Shown here: positions 45,112 to 53,296 of the stretch, piece by piece | Numbering within the stretch: the stretch's first letter is position 1 | Layout of the letters: each line of letters starts with the position of its first letter | DNA from: Paraburkholderia oxyphila NBRC 105797 | Lineage (GTDB): Bacteria; Pseudomonadota; Gammaproteobacteria; Burkholderiales; Burkholderiaceae | Assembly (NCBI RefSeq): GCF_000685075.1 | Contig: NZ_BAYD01000007.1 | Span: 62,001-126,000 of the forward strand | Length of the DNA: 64,000 nt | Reading direction: 5' to 3' | Program-made: the position numbers and the translations under genes | The notes under the pieces: generated by a model | Databases searched by the model: none | What the model saw: the letters and a program-made list of their open reading frames with translations, nothing else | Told to the model about the DNA's origin: nothing

Positions 45112-45399
45112 ATGAGACGATCGCATCCCAAGAAAGAGGTCGAGGCTGCGCTGGCTTATGCCGAATCCAGAGGTTGGTTAGTTCAGCCAGGTAAAGGCAA
45201 GGGCCACGCGTGGGGCAGGATGTACTGCCCGTACAACCAGGCAGATTGCCGGTGCGGAGAGTTCTGCATCACGAGCATCTGGAGCACGCCGCGCAACGCC
45301 GGCAACCATGCGCATTTGTTGAGGCGCGTGGTCGACAACTGCACGGTGCAGCGCGCGAACGCGCCGCCCGGGCGACCGAGTGCCAAACAGCAGGAGTAA
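45112..45399 (+). CDS. putative HicA-like toxin, Cys-rich
   Basis: The 95-residue basic protein is not one I can name with certainty. It has helix KKEVEAALAYAESRGW, then LVQPGKGKGHAWGRMYCP with His32. This order resembles the small dsRBD-like HicA mRNA interferases (Gly-aromatic, then Gly-Lys-Gly-His). Cys39, Cys46, Cys48 and Cys52 (YCPYNQADCRCGEFC) could bind zinc, which is not a HicA trait. ITSIWSTPRNAGNHAHLLRRVV follows. It has no Shine-Dalgarno and starts about 4 bases after the predicted transcript start, so it is probably weakly translated. It contains codons rare in this genome, for example TTA for Leu, and lower GC than its neighbours. The stop is 3 bp before the next ATG. Toxin activity is inference. 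Confidence 0.65.
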   Translation: MRRSHPKKEVEAALAYAESRGWLVQPGKGKGHAWGRMYCPYNQADCRCGEFCITSIWSTPRNAGNHAHLLRRVVDNCTVQRANAPPGRPSAKQQE

Positions 45400-45402
45400 C
45401 TG

Positions 45403-45927
45403 ATGAACTATGTATTCACGCTCAAGTATCAGCTCGCGCCGGAAGACTGCGATCACGACGACCTCGTGGAGCGGCTGGCGCAAGCGGGCTGCGACGACGC
45501 CACGATCGGCGTAGGGCAGCCTGGTCGCATCGCACTGGCATTCGCACGCGAGAGCGAGAGCGCGTGGTCGGCCATCTACTCGGCGTTGCAGAATGTCAAG
45601 CAGGCGGCGCCCGGGGCGCGTCTGGTGGAGGCCGCGCCGGATCTGGTCGGCTTGACCGATGTTGCGGACATGACAGGCATGTCGCGTCAGAACATGCGCA
45701 AGTTGATGCTCGCGCACACGGTAGATTTTCCGCCGCCTGTGCACGAAGGCAATCCGTCGCTCTGGCATCTCGGCGACATCCTCGCGTGGTTGAGCGGCCG
45801 CCAGGGCTACAGCATCGACGTCGCATTGCTGGAGACGGCGTTTACCGCGAAGCAGGTCAATCTGGTGAAGGAGGCGCGCGAAATCGACACGGGCATCAAG
45901 CGCCAGCTTGCCGAGCTTGTCGAGTGA
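45403..45927 (+). CDS. putative antitoxin / autoregulator with HTH
   Basis: The 174-residue product has an N-terminal alpha/beta domain (about 1-75, YVFTLKYQLAPEDCDHDD then LAQAGCDDATIGVGQPGRIAL). A helix-turn-helix follows (about 82-102, VGLTDVADMTGMSRQNMRKLM), then a wing-like region FPPPVHEGNPSLWHLGDILAWL similar to AlpA/MerR-type proteins. The C-terminus is helical. It starts 3 bp after the upstream gene with a good ribosome site (CAGGAG, 7 bases before ATG). It is therefore translated better than its partner, as expected for an antitoxin. It is the natural candidate to bind the palindrome at 45065-45080. I recognise no named antitoxin family, so the role is inference from architecture and layout. 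Confidence 0.65.
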   Translation: MNYVFTLKYQLAPEDCDHDDLVERLAQAGCDDATIGVGQPGRIALAFARESESAWSAIYSALQNVKQAAPGARLVEAAPDLVGLTDVADMTGMSRQNMRKLMLAHTVDFPPPVHEGNPSLWHLGDILAWLSGRQGYSIDVALLETAFTAKQVNLVKEAREIDTGIKRQLAELVE

Positions 45928-45942
45928 GAAGCATGAAGAAGA

Positions 45943-45967
45943 GAAGCGCCGGACCTGCCGGCGCTTC
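45943..45967. terminator. hairpin between putative TA operon and IclR gene
   Basis: Perfect 10-bp stem GAAGCGCCGG (45943-45952) and CCGGCGCTTC (45958-45967), with a 5-base loop and no T-tract, between convergent genes. Confidence 0.5.
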
Positions 45968-46013
45968 AGGGACTTCGGCTTGGGTGCGAAGCCGGTTCGC
46001 GCAACCGTCGGCC

Positions 46014-46814
46014 TCAGGCGGTCTGCACGTTGCCTTCGGCGGGCTCCGGGTGATAGCCGAGCGACTCTGAAATCGTGAGCGCCGTCTTGCTCAGTTGCCC
46101 GAGCCACGAGTCCTGAAGGCGGTCGGCGGGCGCGGAGAGAGAAAGTCCGGCGACGAGCTTGCCGGTATCGTCGTAGATGCCCGCTGCAATGCAGCGCACG
46201 CCCAGTTCCAGCTCTTCGTTATCGCGTGCGCAAGATTGCTGGCGCACGTGCGCGAGTTCGCGCTCCAGCCGGCCAAGGTCGGTAATGCTGTTGCGCGTGT
46301 GACCCGAAAGGCCCGTGCGGGTGGCGTAGGCGCGTACGCGATTCGCTTCGTCGGCGGCAAGAAAGAGCTTGCCGACCGAGGTGAGGTGCAGCGGCGCGCG
46401 GCCGCCGATTGCCCGCACCACTTGCATGCCGGAGCGTTCCGAGTAAGCGCGCTCGATATAGACGATCTCGTCGCCCTGGCGCACGGAGAGGTTCACGGTC
46501 TGGCCCGTGAGGCGATGCAGCTCGCGCATGGGCGTGAGCGCGGCGTCGCGCACCGAGAGGCGCGCCTTCACGAGATTGCCGAGCTCCAGCAGCCGCATGC
46601 CGAGCCGGTATGTGCCGGGGTCCGAGCGGTCGACGAGCCGGCAGCTCACCATGTCGTTGAGAATGCGGTGTGCGGTGGAAGGATGGAGTTCGGTGCGTTG
46701 CGCGAGATCCTTCAGGCTGACCGGATCGGTGTGCGCGGCGAGCGCGTCGAGGAGGCGCATCATGCGCTCGATCACCTGAATCGAGGTCTTCGGATCCGGA
46801 TTGGTGTCGGTCAT
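46014..46814 (-). CDS. IclR family transcriptional regulator
   Basis: The 266-residue product has the IclR winged helix at the N-terminus (VIERMMRLLDALAAHTDPVSLKDLAQRTELHPSTAHRILNDMV). The effector domain has VGKLFLAAD, RCIAAGIYDDTGKLVAGLSLSAP and the conserved Cys/Gly pattern. IclR proteins act as dimers on catabolic operons. The ATG at 46814 (MTDTNPDPK) was chosen; no clear ribosome site is visible, and the open frame to 47120 is discounted because it overlaps lutA. It is divergent from lutA with 235 bp between, so control of the lactate genes is possible but unproven. Confidence 0.92.
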   Translation of the reverse strand: MTDTNPDPKTSIQVIERMMRLLDALAAHTDPVSLKDLAQRTELHPSTAHRILNDMVSCRLVDRSDPGTYRLGMRLLELGNLVKARLSVRDAALTPMRELHRLTGQTVNLSVRQGDEIVYIERAYSERSGMQVVRAIGGRAPLHLTSVGKLFLAADEANRVRAYATRTGLSGHTRNSITDLGRLERELAHVRQQSCARDNEELELGVRCIAAGIYDDTGKLVAGLSLSAPADRLQDSWLGQLSKTALTISESLGYHPEPAEGNVQTA

Positions 46815-47049
46815 GGGGGGCAAATTCCGGGGGCAGAATCGTTTGGCGCGTATTGGAAACGCGACGCGGAAGCGTGCATTGTATCTCGTATGGTGAAAAA
46901 AGACAGCGGCTGACGGGATGGCGCCTCGGCGTGGCGGCCGCGCTAGCAGGCCTGTCTGGCGCGGCCGACGGTCCATCCTGGTGCAGTCCGGCGTTGGTGG
47001 TGGCGGCGAAACGTCGGATAATCGGGGACGGTTTTCACGAGGAGTTCCC

Positions 47050-47772
47050 ATGCGAGTCGGTTTGTTCGTCACTTGCCTCATCGACACAATGCGTCCCGAA
47101 ATCGGTTTTTCGGCGCTCAAGTTGCTCGAGGAGGCCGGCTATGAGGTGGACGTGCCGCCTGCGCAAACCTGCTGCGGCCAACCGGCCTATAACTCGGGCG
47201 AACGGGCGCTTGCGCGCGACCTGGCGGAAAAGACGCTGCGCGAATTCGAGCAATTCGACTATGTGGTGGTGCCTTCGGGCTCGTGTGGCGGCATGATCCG
47301 CGTGCATTACGGCGATCTCTTTCGCGATGATCCGGAACTGATGGCGCGCTACGGCCGTCTGCGCGAGCGCGTCTACGAATTGACGGACTTCCTCGTGAAT
47401 GTCGCGAAAGTCACGCTGCCCGAGGGCGAGTTCCGCGGGCCGGTAACCTATCACGACTCCTGCGCGGGACTGCGCGAGCTGGGTGTGAAGGCGCAGCCCC
47501 GTGCGCTGCTCGCGCAGCGGGGCGTGGCCGTGCAGGAGATGAAGGACTGCGAGCACTGTTGCGGCTTTGGCGGCACCTTTGCGGTCAAGTACGGCGCAAT
47601 CTCCACGGCGATCGCCGACGAAAAATGCATGAACGTGCAGGCAAGCGGGGCGGGCGCCGTGGTGCTCGGCGACCTCGGCTGCATGCTGAACATCGAAGGG
47701 CGTCTGCGTCGCACCGGCGATTCCAGCACCCGCGTGCTGCATGTCGCCCAGGTGCTGGCCGGCGACGTTTGA
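47050..47772 (+). CDS. lutA: LutA-like lactate-utilisation Fe-S protein (CCG domain)
   Basis: LutA is one of three subunits (LutABC / YkgEFG) of an L-lactate oxidising complex. The 240-residue product has two cysteine-rich CCG domains, with TCCGQPAYNSG (Cys41-Cys42) and HCCGFGGTFAVKYG (Cys170-Cys171). These hold a noncubane [4Fe-4S] cluster in this family. GAGGAG lies 7 bases before the ATG at 47050. LutB follows after 137 bp, but no lutC is nearby. Confidence 0.93.
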   Translation: MRVGLFVTCLIDTMRPEIGFSALKLLEEAGYEVDVPPAQTCCGQPAYNSGERALARDLAEKTLREFEQFDYVVVPSGSCGGMIRVHYGDLFRDDPELMARYGRLRERVYELTDFLVNVAKVTLPEGEFRGPVTYHDSCAGLRELGVKAQPRALLAQRGVAVQEMKDCEHCCGFGGTFAVKYGAISTAIADEKCMNVQASGAGAVVLGDLGCMLNIEGRLRRTGDSSTRVLHVAQVLAGDV

Positions 47773-47909
47773 GGCGACGCGCGCTCGCCGTCTGGTTGCG
47801 GCCAACTGGCTGCATTTTGCTCACCGGGCGAGGCGTCCACGCCATGACGCCACAGCAATTCGCCTGAATCCGACCGCATACGAACGCACACACGCCCCGA
47901 TTCCACGCC

Positions 47910-49346
47910 ATGCAAGTTCAATCGATGCAATTCAAGGCGCGCGCAGGCCAGAAGCTGGCCGATCAGCGTCTTCAGCAAAACCTCAAGAAGCTCTCGACCA
48001 AGTTCGTCTCCGCTCGCGCAGAGGCGATCACGGCGATCGATTTCCCGGCCACGCGCGCCGCGCTCAAGGAGCGGCGCAATCGCGCGCTGGAGAATCTCGA
48101 CGTCTGGATCGAGCAATTCGAGGCCGAGGCCGCGCGCCGCGGCGTGACGGTCCTGTTCGCCGAGACGGCGCGCGATGCGGCGAAGCTCGTCGCCGAGATC
48201 GCGCGCAAGCATGAGGTGCGCAAGGTCATCAAGACGAAGTCGATGGTCTCCGAGGAGATGCAGCTCAATACCGTGCTTGCCGGGATGGGCGTGCAATCCA
48301 TCGAGACGGATCTCGGCGAATACATCCTGCAGATCAACAATAACGAGCCGCCGAGCCACATCATTGCGCCCGTCGTCCACAAGGACAAGGACGAGATCGC
48401 CGATCTGTTCGCGAAGACGCACCACAAGCCGCGCCTGACCGAAATCCCCGACATGACGCGCGAGGCGCGCGAGGTCCTGCGGCCGCATTTCCTTTCGGCG
48501 GACATGGGCGTGACGGGCGGCAACTTCCTTGTCGCGGAGACGGGCTCGGTCGTGCTCGTGACGAACGAGGGCAACGAGGGCATGTGCACCGTGATGCCGC
48601 GCGTGCATGTGGCGGTCACCGGCATCGAAAAGGTCCTGCCGACGCTCGAGGACCTCGCCACCGCGATGCGCCTGCTGCCGCGCTCCGCTACGGGGCAGGC
48701 CACCTCGAACTACTTTTCCGTGCTCACGGGCCCCCGCGGCGCACAGGATCAGGACGGCCCCGAGCATATGTATGTCGTGCTCGTCGACGGTGGGCGCACC
48801 GGCCTGATCGGCGGCGAGTTCCAGGAGATGCTGCGCTGCATCCGTTGCGGCGCGTGCATGAACCATTGTCCCGTCTATCAGAAGGTGGGCGGACACGCGT
48901 ACGGATGGGTATATCCGGGGCCGATGGGGTCGGTGCTCACGCCCAGCTACGTCGGCATCGACAAGGCACTCGATCTGCCGCAGGCCGCCACGCTCTGTGG
49001 CGAGTGCAACAGCGTCTGTCCGGTGGGCATACCGCTTTCGGACCTGCTGCGCAAATTGCGCGAGAAGCAGACCGAGCGGCGCCTGCGCCCATGGCGCGAA
49101 CGCGCGGCGCTGGCGGTCTGGGGATGGTTCGCCCTGCATCCGGGCGCGTATGCGCTGCTCACGAAGCTCGGCGTGCGCGTGCTGGAGCGCATGGGCGGCC
49201 AGTCGCAGCTCATTCGCAAACTGCCGTTCGCGCGTGGCTGGACCGATGGGCGTGACATGCCGGCTCCGGTCGGCCGTACGTTCCGCGAGCTGTACGCTGC
49301 GCGGCACACGCATCTGGACGCTACGGGGCGTACGCGGAAGACGTGA
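47910..49346 (+). CDS. lutB: LutB-like lactate-utilisation Fe-S protein
   Basis: The 478-residue product has an N-terminal LUD domain (about 60-290, ITAIDFPATRAALKERRN and TGGNFLVAETGSVVLVTNEGN) and a ferredoxin-like region with two [4Fe-4S] motifs. The first is CIRCGACMNHCP (from Cys310) and the second is CGECNSVCPVG (from Cys363). A C-terminal DUF162-associated helical part follows. This is the LutB/YkgF layout at normal length. It follows lutA on the same strand. The 137-bp gap between them contains only a tiny ORF (MTPQQFA, 47844-47867), possibly relic. Confidence 0.94.
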   Translation: MQVQSMQFKARAGQKLADQRLQQNLKKLSTKFVSARAEAITAIDFPATRAALKERRNRALENLDVWIEQFEAEAARRGVTVLFAETARDAAKLVAEIARKHEVRKVIKTKSMVSEEMQLNTVLAGMGVQSIETDLGEYILQINNNEPPSHIIAPVVHKDKDEIADLFAKTHHKPRLTEIPDMTREAREVLRPHFLSADMGVTGGNFLVAETGSVVLVTNEGNEGMCTVMPRVHVAVTGIEKVLPTLEDLATAMRLLPRSATGQATSNYFSVLTGPRGAQDQDGPEHMYVVLVDGGRTGLIGGEFQEMLRCIRCGACMNHCPVYQKVGGHAYGWVYPGPMGSVLTPSYVGIDKALDLPQAATLCGECNSVCPVGIPLSDLLRKLREKQTERRLRPWRERAALAVWGWFALHPGAYALLTKLGVRVLERMGGQSQLIRKLPFARGWTDGRDMPAPVGRTFRELYAARHTHLDATGRTRKT

Positions 49347-49505
49347 TGACTGGGCTCTCGTCAACGACAGACCGTGCACTGTTTAATCTGCGACAACAGT
49401 GTGTTCGTCTTTGCCGGGTTTTTCCTGATTGCGATCGTCTATATCATTTCGACTGGCGATAGTGCGTTGGCACGTGTCGCCCCACAGTCGAGAGAGAGTC
49501 GCATC

Positions 49506-49745
49506 ATGAGAAAGAAAATAGTGGTGTATTGGCCGCTGGCGCTGATCGTGCCGCTTGCGGCGATTGCGTGGGCTCACGCCTGGCATACCGCCGAGCAGCA
49601 GTTCCCGCTGGCAGCCGATCAAGTGAGCGCCGAATTGGCGCGCACTGTGTCGTATGGCCTGGTTGGCGATGCGGGCGACGTGAAGGCGCCCGTCAAGGCC
49701 ATGCGCAGCGTGGCGCCGTTGCCGCCGCAGACGAGCGCGATCTAA
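49506..49745 (+). CDS. small single-pass membrane protein, unknown function
   Basis: The 79-residue product starts MRKKIVVYWPLALIVPLAAI. It has one hydrophobic helix (about 8-24), which could be a signal anchor or uncleaved signal peptide, then a hydrophilic periplasmic tail with AADQVSAELARTVSYGLVGDAGD. A GAGAGAGA stretch 5-13 bases before the ATG may serve as ribosome site. It follows lutB by 159 bp on the same strand. I do not recognise the family, so no function is given. Confidence 0.55.
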   Translation: MRKKIVVYWPLALIVPLAAIAWAHAWHTAEQQFPLAADQVSAELARTVSYGLVGDAGDVKAPVKAMRSVAPLPPQTSAI

Positions 49746-49863
49746 ACGTATCGTTGATTACGCGGGATACGCCCAGCGTACATCGCCGACACTTTGTATA
49801 ATCGACGCTTCGTTTGCGCCGGGCGGCACGCCTGAAGCCGCTTCCCGCCTCACACCCGACACG

Positions 49864-50346
49864 ATGAAAAAGGTTTCCGTCTGCTTCGTTTGTCTTGGCA
49901 ATATCTGCCGCTCGCCTACGGCTGAAGCCGTGATGCGGCGTTTTGTCGACGAGGCGGGTTTGAGCACGCACGTGTCGGTCGATTCGGCGGGCACCGGCGA
50001 CTGGCATATCGGCGAGGCGCCCGACGAACGCGCCCAGCGCGCCGCGGCGAAGCGCGGCTACGATCTGGCGCCGCTGCGCGCCCGTCAGATCGCGCCGGAA
50101 GACTTTGGCACGTTCGACCTGATCGTTGCGATGGACGACGCCAATGTGACGGCGCTCCAGCAGGTGGCGCCTTCTGCCGGGCGCGACAAGATTCGTCTGC
50201 TGATGGAATTCGCTCCACACGCGCAGGAGCGCGTCGTTACCGACCCCTATTTTGGTGGCGACGCCGGGTTCGAGGCGGTGCTTGACCAGTGCGAAGCGGC
50301 CTGTTCGGGCTTGCTGTCGGCACTGCGTCCGCGGCTGGCGGACTGA
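49864..50346 (+). CDS. low-molecular-weight protein tyrosine phosphatase
   Basis: The 160-residue cytosolic phosphatase has the P-loop CLGNICRS (nucleophile Cys10, Arg16) near its N-terminus and the general acid Asp127 in VTDPYF. These are the full signatures of the LMW-PTP family. In bacteria these act on tyrosine kinases or other phosphotyrosine proteins. No exopolysaccharide tyrosine kinase is adjacent. It lies 154 bp upstream of iscR on the same strand, a placement I believe is conserved in Burkholderiales. Confidence 0.93.
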   Translation: MKKVSVCFVCLGNICRSPTAEAVMRRFVDEAGLSTHVSVDSAGTGDWHIGEAPDERAQRAAAKRGYDLAPLRARQIAPEDFGTFDLIVAMDDANVTALQQVAPSAGRDKIRLLMEFAPHAQERVVTDPYFGGDAGFEAVLDQCEAACSGLLSALRPRLAD

Positions 50347-50431
50347 GATGAACGTTGCGGCGCATCCTCGTGCAGGTTTCGCGCCGTTTTCCCTTTTCGT
50401 CATGCGCCTAATAACCCGGATGGCGGCGCGG

Positions 50432-50483
50432 ATACTTGACTAAACTAGTCATGTATTTATACTTGACGAAAATTGTCGAGAAT
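50432..50483 (+). promoter_or_regulatory. iscR promoter with two tandem type-1 IscR boxes
   Basis: Two 25-bp elements, 50432-50456 and 50459-50483, both begin ATACTTGAC and match the E. coli type-1 IscR site layout (ATA-Y-Y-GAC-N6-GTC-type). The promoter TTGACT (50436-50441), a 16-bp spacer and TATACT (50458-50463) is covered by them. Holo-IscR should repress its own operon here, as in E. coli. Confidence 0.85.
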
Positions 50484-50500
50484 AGCGGTTCCCCTACATC

Positions 50501-51034
50501 ATGAGACTCACCACCAAAGGCCGTTTCGCCGTTACGGCGATGATCGACCTGGCCCTGCGCCAGGAGCAGGGCCCGGTGACGCTTGCGGGTATCAGCCAGC
50601 GCCAGCATATCTCGCTGTCGTACCTGGAACAGTTGTTCGGCAAGCTGCGCCGTCATGAAATCGTCGAATCGGTCCGTGGGCCGGGCGGCGGCTATAACCT
50701 CGCGCGCCGCGCGGAGGACGTCACCGTTGCGGACATCATCATCGCCGTGGACGAGCCGCTCGACGCGACCCAGTGCGGCGGCAAGGGCGCTTGCGAAGGC
50801 ACCAAGCAGCACGACGGCCACTGCATGACGCACGAGCTCTGGTCGACGCTGAACCAGAAGATGGTCGAGTACCTCGATTCGGTTTCGCTGAAGGATCTGG
50901 TGGACAAGCAGCGCGCCCGCGAAGGCGCCGCGCCCACCGTCCTGCGCGACCGCCGCACCGAGGCGCCGGCAATGGAGCCGGTGCGCACGGTGCCGCTCGG
51001 GCCGAATTCCATATTCAACATGGCCGGTTCCTGA
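50501..51034 (+). CDS. iscR: Fe-S cluster-sensing regulator IscR
   Basis: IscR is an Rrf2-family regulator carrying a [2Fe-2S] cluster; with cluster it represses the isc operon. The 177-residue product begins MRLTTKGRFAVTAMIDLAL with the winged helix ISLSYLEQLFGKLRRHEIVESVRGPGGGY. Ligand residues are Cys92, Cys98, Cys108 and probably His111 (CGGKGACEGTKQHDGHC-MTHELW). The loop is four residues longer between the second and third cysteines than in E. coli IscR (Cys92, Cys98, Cys104). It is the first gene of iscRSUA-hscBA-fdx-iscX, downstream of two IscR boxes. Confidence 0.96.
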   Translation: MRLTTKGRFAVTAMIDLALRQEQGPVTLAGISQRQHISLSYLEQLFGKLRRHEIVESVRGPGGGYNLARRAEDVTVADIIIAVDEPLDATQCGGKGACEGTKQHDGHCMTHELWSTLNQKMVEYLDSVSLKDLVDKQRAREGAAPTVLRDRRTEAPAMEPVRTVPLGPNSIFNMAGS

Positions 51035-51111
51035 TCCTGAACCTGGTTCTCGATCCCGACTACGGCCAGCGCAATACACAGAGCAGCAGACAGAATCCCC
51101 CGGAGCGATAG

Positions 51112-52335
51112 ATGAATAACGACATTCCCCACCTGCCCATTTATATGGACTACAGCGCGACGACGCCTGTCGACCCGCGCGTGGTGGACAAGATGATTCC
51201 GTATCTGCGCGAGCAGTTCGGCAATCCGGCGTCGCGCAGCCACGCCTACGGCTGGGACGCGGAGCGTGCCGTCGAGGAAGCGCGCGAGAACGTCGCGGCG
51301 CTCGTGAACGCCGACCCGCGCGAAATCATCTGGACCTCCGGTGCAACCGAATCGGACAACCTCGCGATCAAGGGTGCCGCGCACTTCTACAAGAGCAAGG
51401 GCAAGCACATCATCACGGTGAAGACCGAGCACAAGGCCGTGCTCGACACCTGCCGCGAGCTCGAGCGCGAAGGCTACGAAGTCACCTATCTGGACGTGAA
51501 GGAAGACGGCCTGATCGACCTCGAAGTGTTCAAGGCCGCGCTGCGTCCCGACACGATCCTCGTTTCGGTCATGCACGTGAACAACGAGATCGGCGTGATC
51601 CAGGATATCGAGGCGATCGGCGAGATCTGCCGCGAGAAGGGCATCATTTTCCACGTCGATGCCGCGCAATCGACCGGCAAGGCGCCCATCGACCTGCAAA
51701 AGCTCAAGGTCGACCTGATGTCGTTCTCGGCGCACAAGACCTACGGTCCGAAGGGCATCGGCGCGCTGTACGTGCGCCGCAAGCCGCGCGTGCGTATCGA
51801 AGCGCAGATGCACGGTGGCGGCCATGAGCGCGGCATGCGCTCGGGCACGCTCGCGACGCACCAGATCGTCGGCATGGGCGAGGCGTTCCGCATCGCGCGC
51901 GAAGAAATGGCGACGGAAAACGAGCGCGTGCGCATGCTGCGCGACCGTCTGCTCAAGGGCCTCTCGGAAATCGAAGAGACCTACGTGAACGGCGACATGG
52001 AAAAGCGGGTCCCGCACAACCTGAACATCAGCTTCAACTTCGTCGAAGGCGAGTCGCTGATCATGGCGGTCAAGGACGTGGCGGTGTCGTCGGGCTCGGC
52101 GTGCACCTCGGCGTCGCTGGAGCCGTCGTACGTGCTGCGCGCGCTCGGCCGCAACGACGAGCTGGCGCACAGCTCGATCCGCTTCACGGTGGGCCGCTTC
52201 ACGACCGAACAGGACGTCGACTACGTGATCAACCTGCTGCAGACGAAGATCGCCAAGCTGCGCGAGCTCTCGCCGCTGTGGGAAATGCACCAGGATGGCA
52301 TCGACCTGTCGACCATCCAGTGGGCGGCGCATTAA
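51112..52335 (+). CDS. iscS: cysteine desulfurase IscS
   Basis: IscS is the pyridoxal-phosphate enzyme that takes sulfur from cysteine for Fe-S clusters, tRNA thiolation and other uses. The 407-residue product has the PLP-binding Lys209 in [12 protein letters not shown]. The persulfide-bearing Cys331 lies in [21 protein letters not shown], the long flexible loop of group I NifS/IscS enzymes. The start has GGAG 9 bases upstream. It lies 77 bp after iscR. Confidence 0.97.
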   Translation: MNNDIPHLPIYMDYSATTPVDPRVVDKMIPYLREQFGNPASRSHAYGWDAERAVEEARENVAALVNADPREIIWTSGATESDNLAIKGAAHFYKSKGKHIITVKTEHKAVLDTCRELEREGYEVTYLDVKEDGLIDLEVFKAALRPDTILVSVMHVNNEIGVIQDIEAIGEICREKGIIFHVDAAQSTGKAPIDLQKLKVDLMSFSAHKTYGPKGIGALYVRRKPRVRIEAQMHGGGHERGMRSGTLATHQIVGMGEAFRIAREEMATENERVRMLRDRLLKGLSEIEETYVNGDMEKRVPHNLNISFNFVEGESLIMAVKDVAVSSGSACTSASLEPSYVLRALGRNDELAHSSIRFTVGRFTTEQDVDYVINLLQTKIAKLRELSPLWEMHQDGIDLSTIQWAAH

Positions 52336-52426
52336 GGCTTACTGGAAGCAGCTGGCAGCGAAAATCGAACCGGCCGCAGCGCAAAACAGATGCAGCGCGG
52401 CAAACACGAATTGAAGGAGTGTGATC

Positions 52427-52831
52427 ATGGCATATAGCGACAAGGTTCTGGACCACTACGAAAACCCGCGCAACGTCGGCTCGTTCGCGAAGGACGACGA
52501 CGCGGTCGGCACCGGCATGGTTGGCGCGCCCGCATGCGGCGACGTCATGAAGCTGCAGATCCGCGTGGGCGCGGACGGTGTCATCGAAGACGCGAAGTTC
52601 AAGACCTATGGCTGCGGCTCGGCCATCGCTTCGAGCTCGCTCGTGACCGAGTGGGTGAAGGGCAAGACGCTCGATCAGGCACTCGACATCAAGAACACGC
52701 AGATCGCTGAAGAACTGGCGCTGCCGCCGGTGAAGATCCACTGCTCGATTCTCGCGGAAGACGCGATCAAGGCAGCGGTGGCCGATTACCGTCAGCGTCA
52801 CACGACGGAAGCAAAGGCCGACGCGGCTTAA
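52427..52831 (+). CDS. iscU: Fe-S cluster scaffold IscU
   Basis: IscU is the scaffold on which [2Fe-2S] and [4Fe-4S] clusters are built. The 134-residue product keeps the three ligand cysteines Cys37, Cys63 and Cys106 and Asp39. It also has LPPVK (99-103), the HscA recognition motif. AAGGAG 7 bases upstream supports the ATG at 52427; an in-frame GTG two codons earlier (52421) is too close to that site. Confidence 0.98.
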   Translation: MAYSDKVLDHYENPRNVGSFAKDDDAVGTGMVGAPACGDVMKLQIRVGADGVIEDAKFKTYGCGSAIASSSLVTEWVKGKTLDQALDIKNTQIAEELALPPVKIHCSILAEDAIKAAVADYRQRHTTEAKADAA

Positions 52832-52854
52832 GGACTGGTCAGGGCGAGAACGTT

Positions 52855-53178
52855 ATGGCAATCACGTTGACAGAAAAAGCGGCACAGCACGTGCAGAAGT
52901 ACCTGGTCCGTCGCGGCAAGGGCGTGGGCTTGCGCCTTGGCGTGCGTACGACGGGCTGCTCGGGCCTCGCCTACAAGCTCGAATATGTCGACGAGCTCGC
53001 GCCCGAGGACAACGTGTTCGAGAGCCACGGCGTGAAGGTCATCGTGGACCCGAAGAGCCTCTCCTATATCGACGGCACGGAGCTCGACTTCGTGCGCGAA
53101 GGCCTGAACGAGGGCTTCAAGTTCAACAACCCGAACGTGAAGGACGAGTGCGGTTGCGGCGAGTCCTTCCGCGTTTGA
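52855..53178 (+). CDS. iscA: Fe-S assembly protein IscA (A-type carrier)
   Basis: IscA is an A-type carrier that delivers clusters or iron to client proteins. The 107-residue product keeps the three conserved cysteines Cys35, Cys99 and Cys101 (TTGCSGLAY and CGCGESF). The length matches the family. It lies 23 bp after iscU. Confidence 0.97.
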   Translation: MAITLTEKAAQHVQKYLVRRGKGVGLRLGVRTTGCSGLAYKLEYVDELAPEDNVFESHGVKVIVDPKSLSYIDGTELDFVREGLNEGFKFNNPNVKDECGCGESFRV

Positions 53179-53195
53179 GCCCGCGCGTTGCGCTG

Positions 53196-53220
53196 AAAAG
53201 GCGGCCTGTGCCGCCTTTTT
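53196..53220 (+). terminator. terminator-like hairpin inside isc operon (iscA-hscB)
   Basis: AAAAGGCGGC (53196-53205) and GCCGCCTTTT (53210-53219) with a CTGT loop and a T-run. It is a standard intrinsic terminator, placed 18 bp after iscA and before hscB. It probably attenuates the downstream chaperone genes. Confidence 0.85.
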
Positions 53221-53296
53221 GATTTTTTGATGCGGCGCACCGCACGACAGCAGTGCGCCCGATCCTGACGACAGCCCCACCCGAACGTTCATTCCG

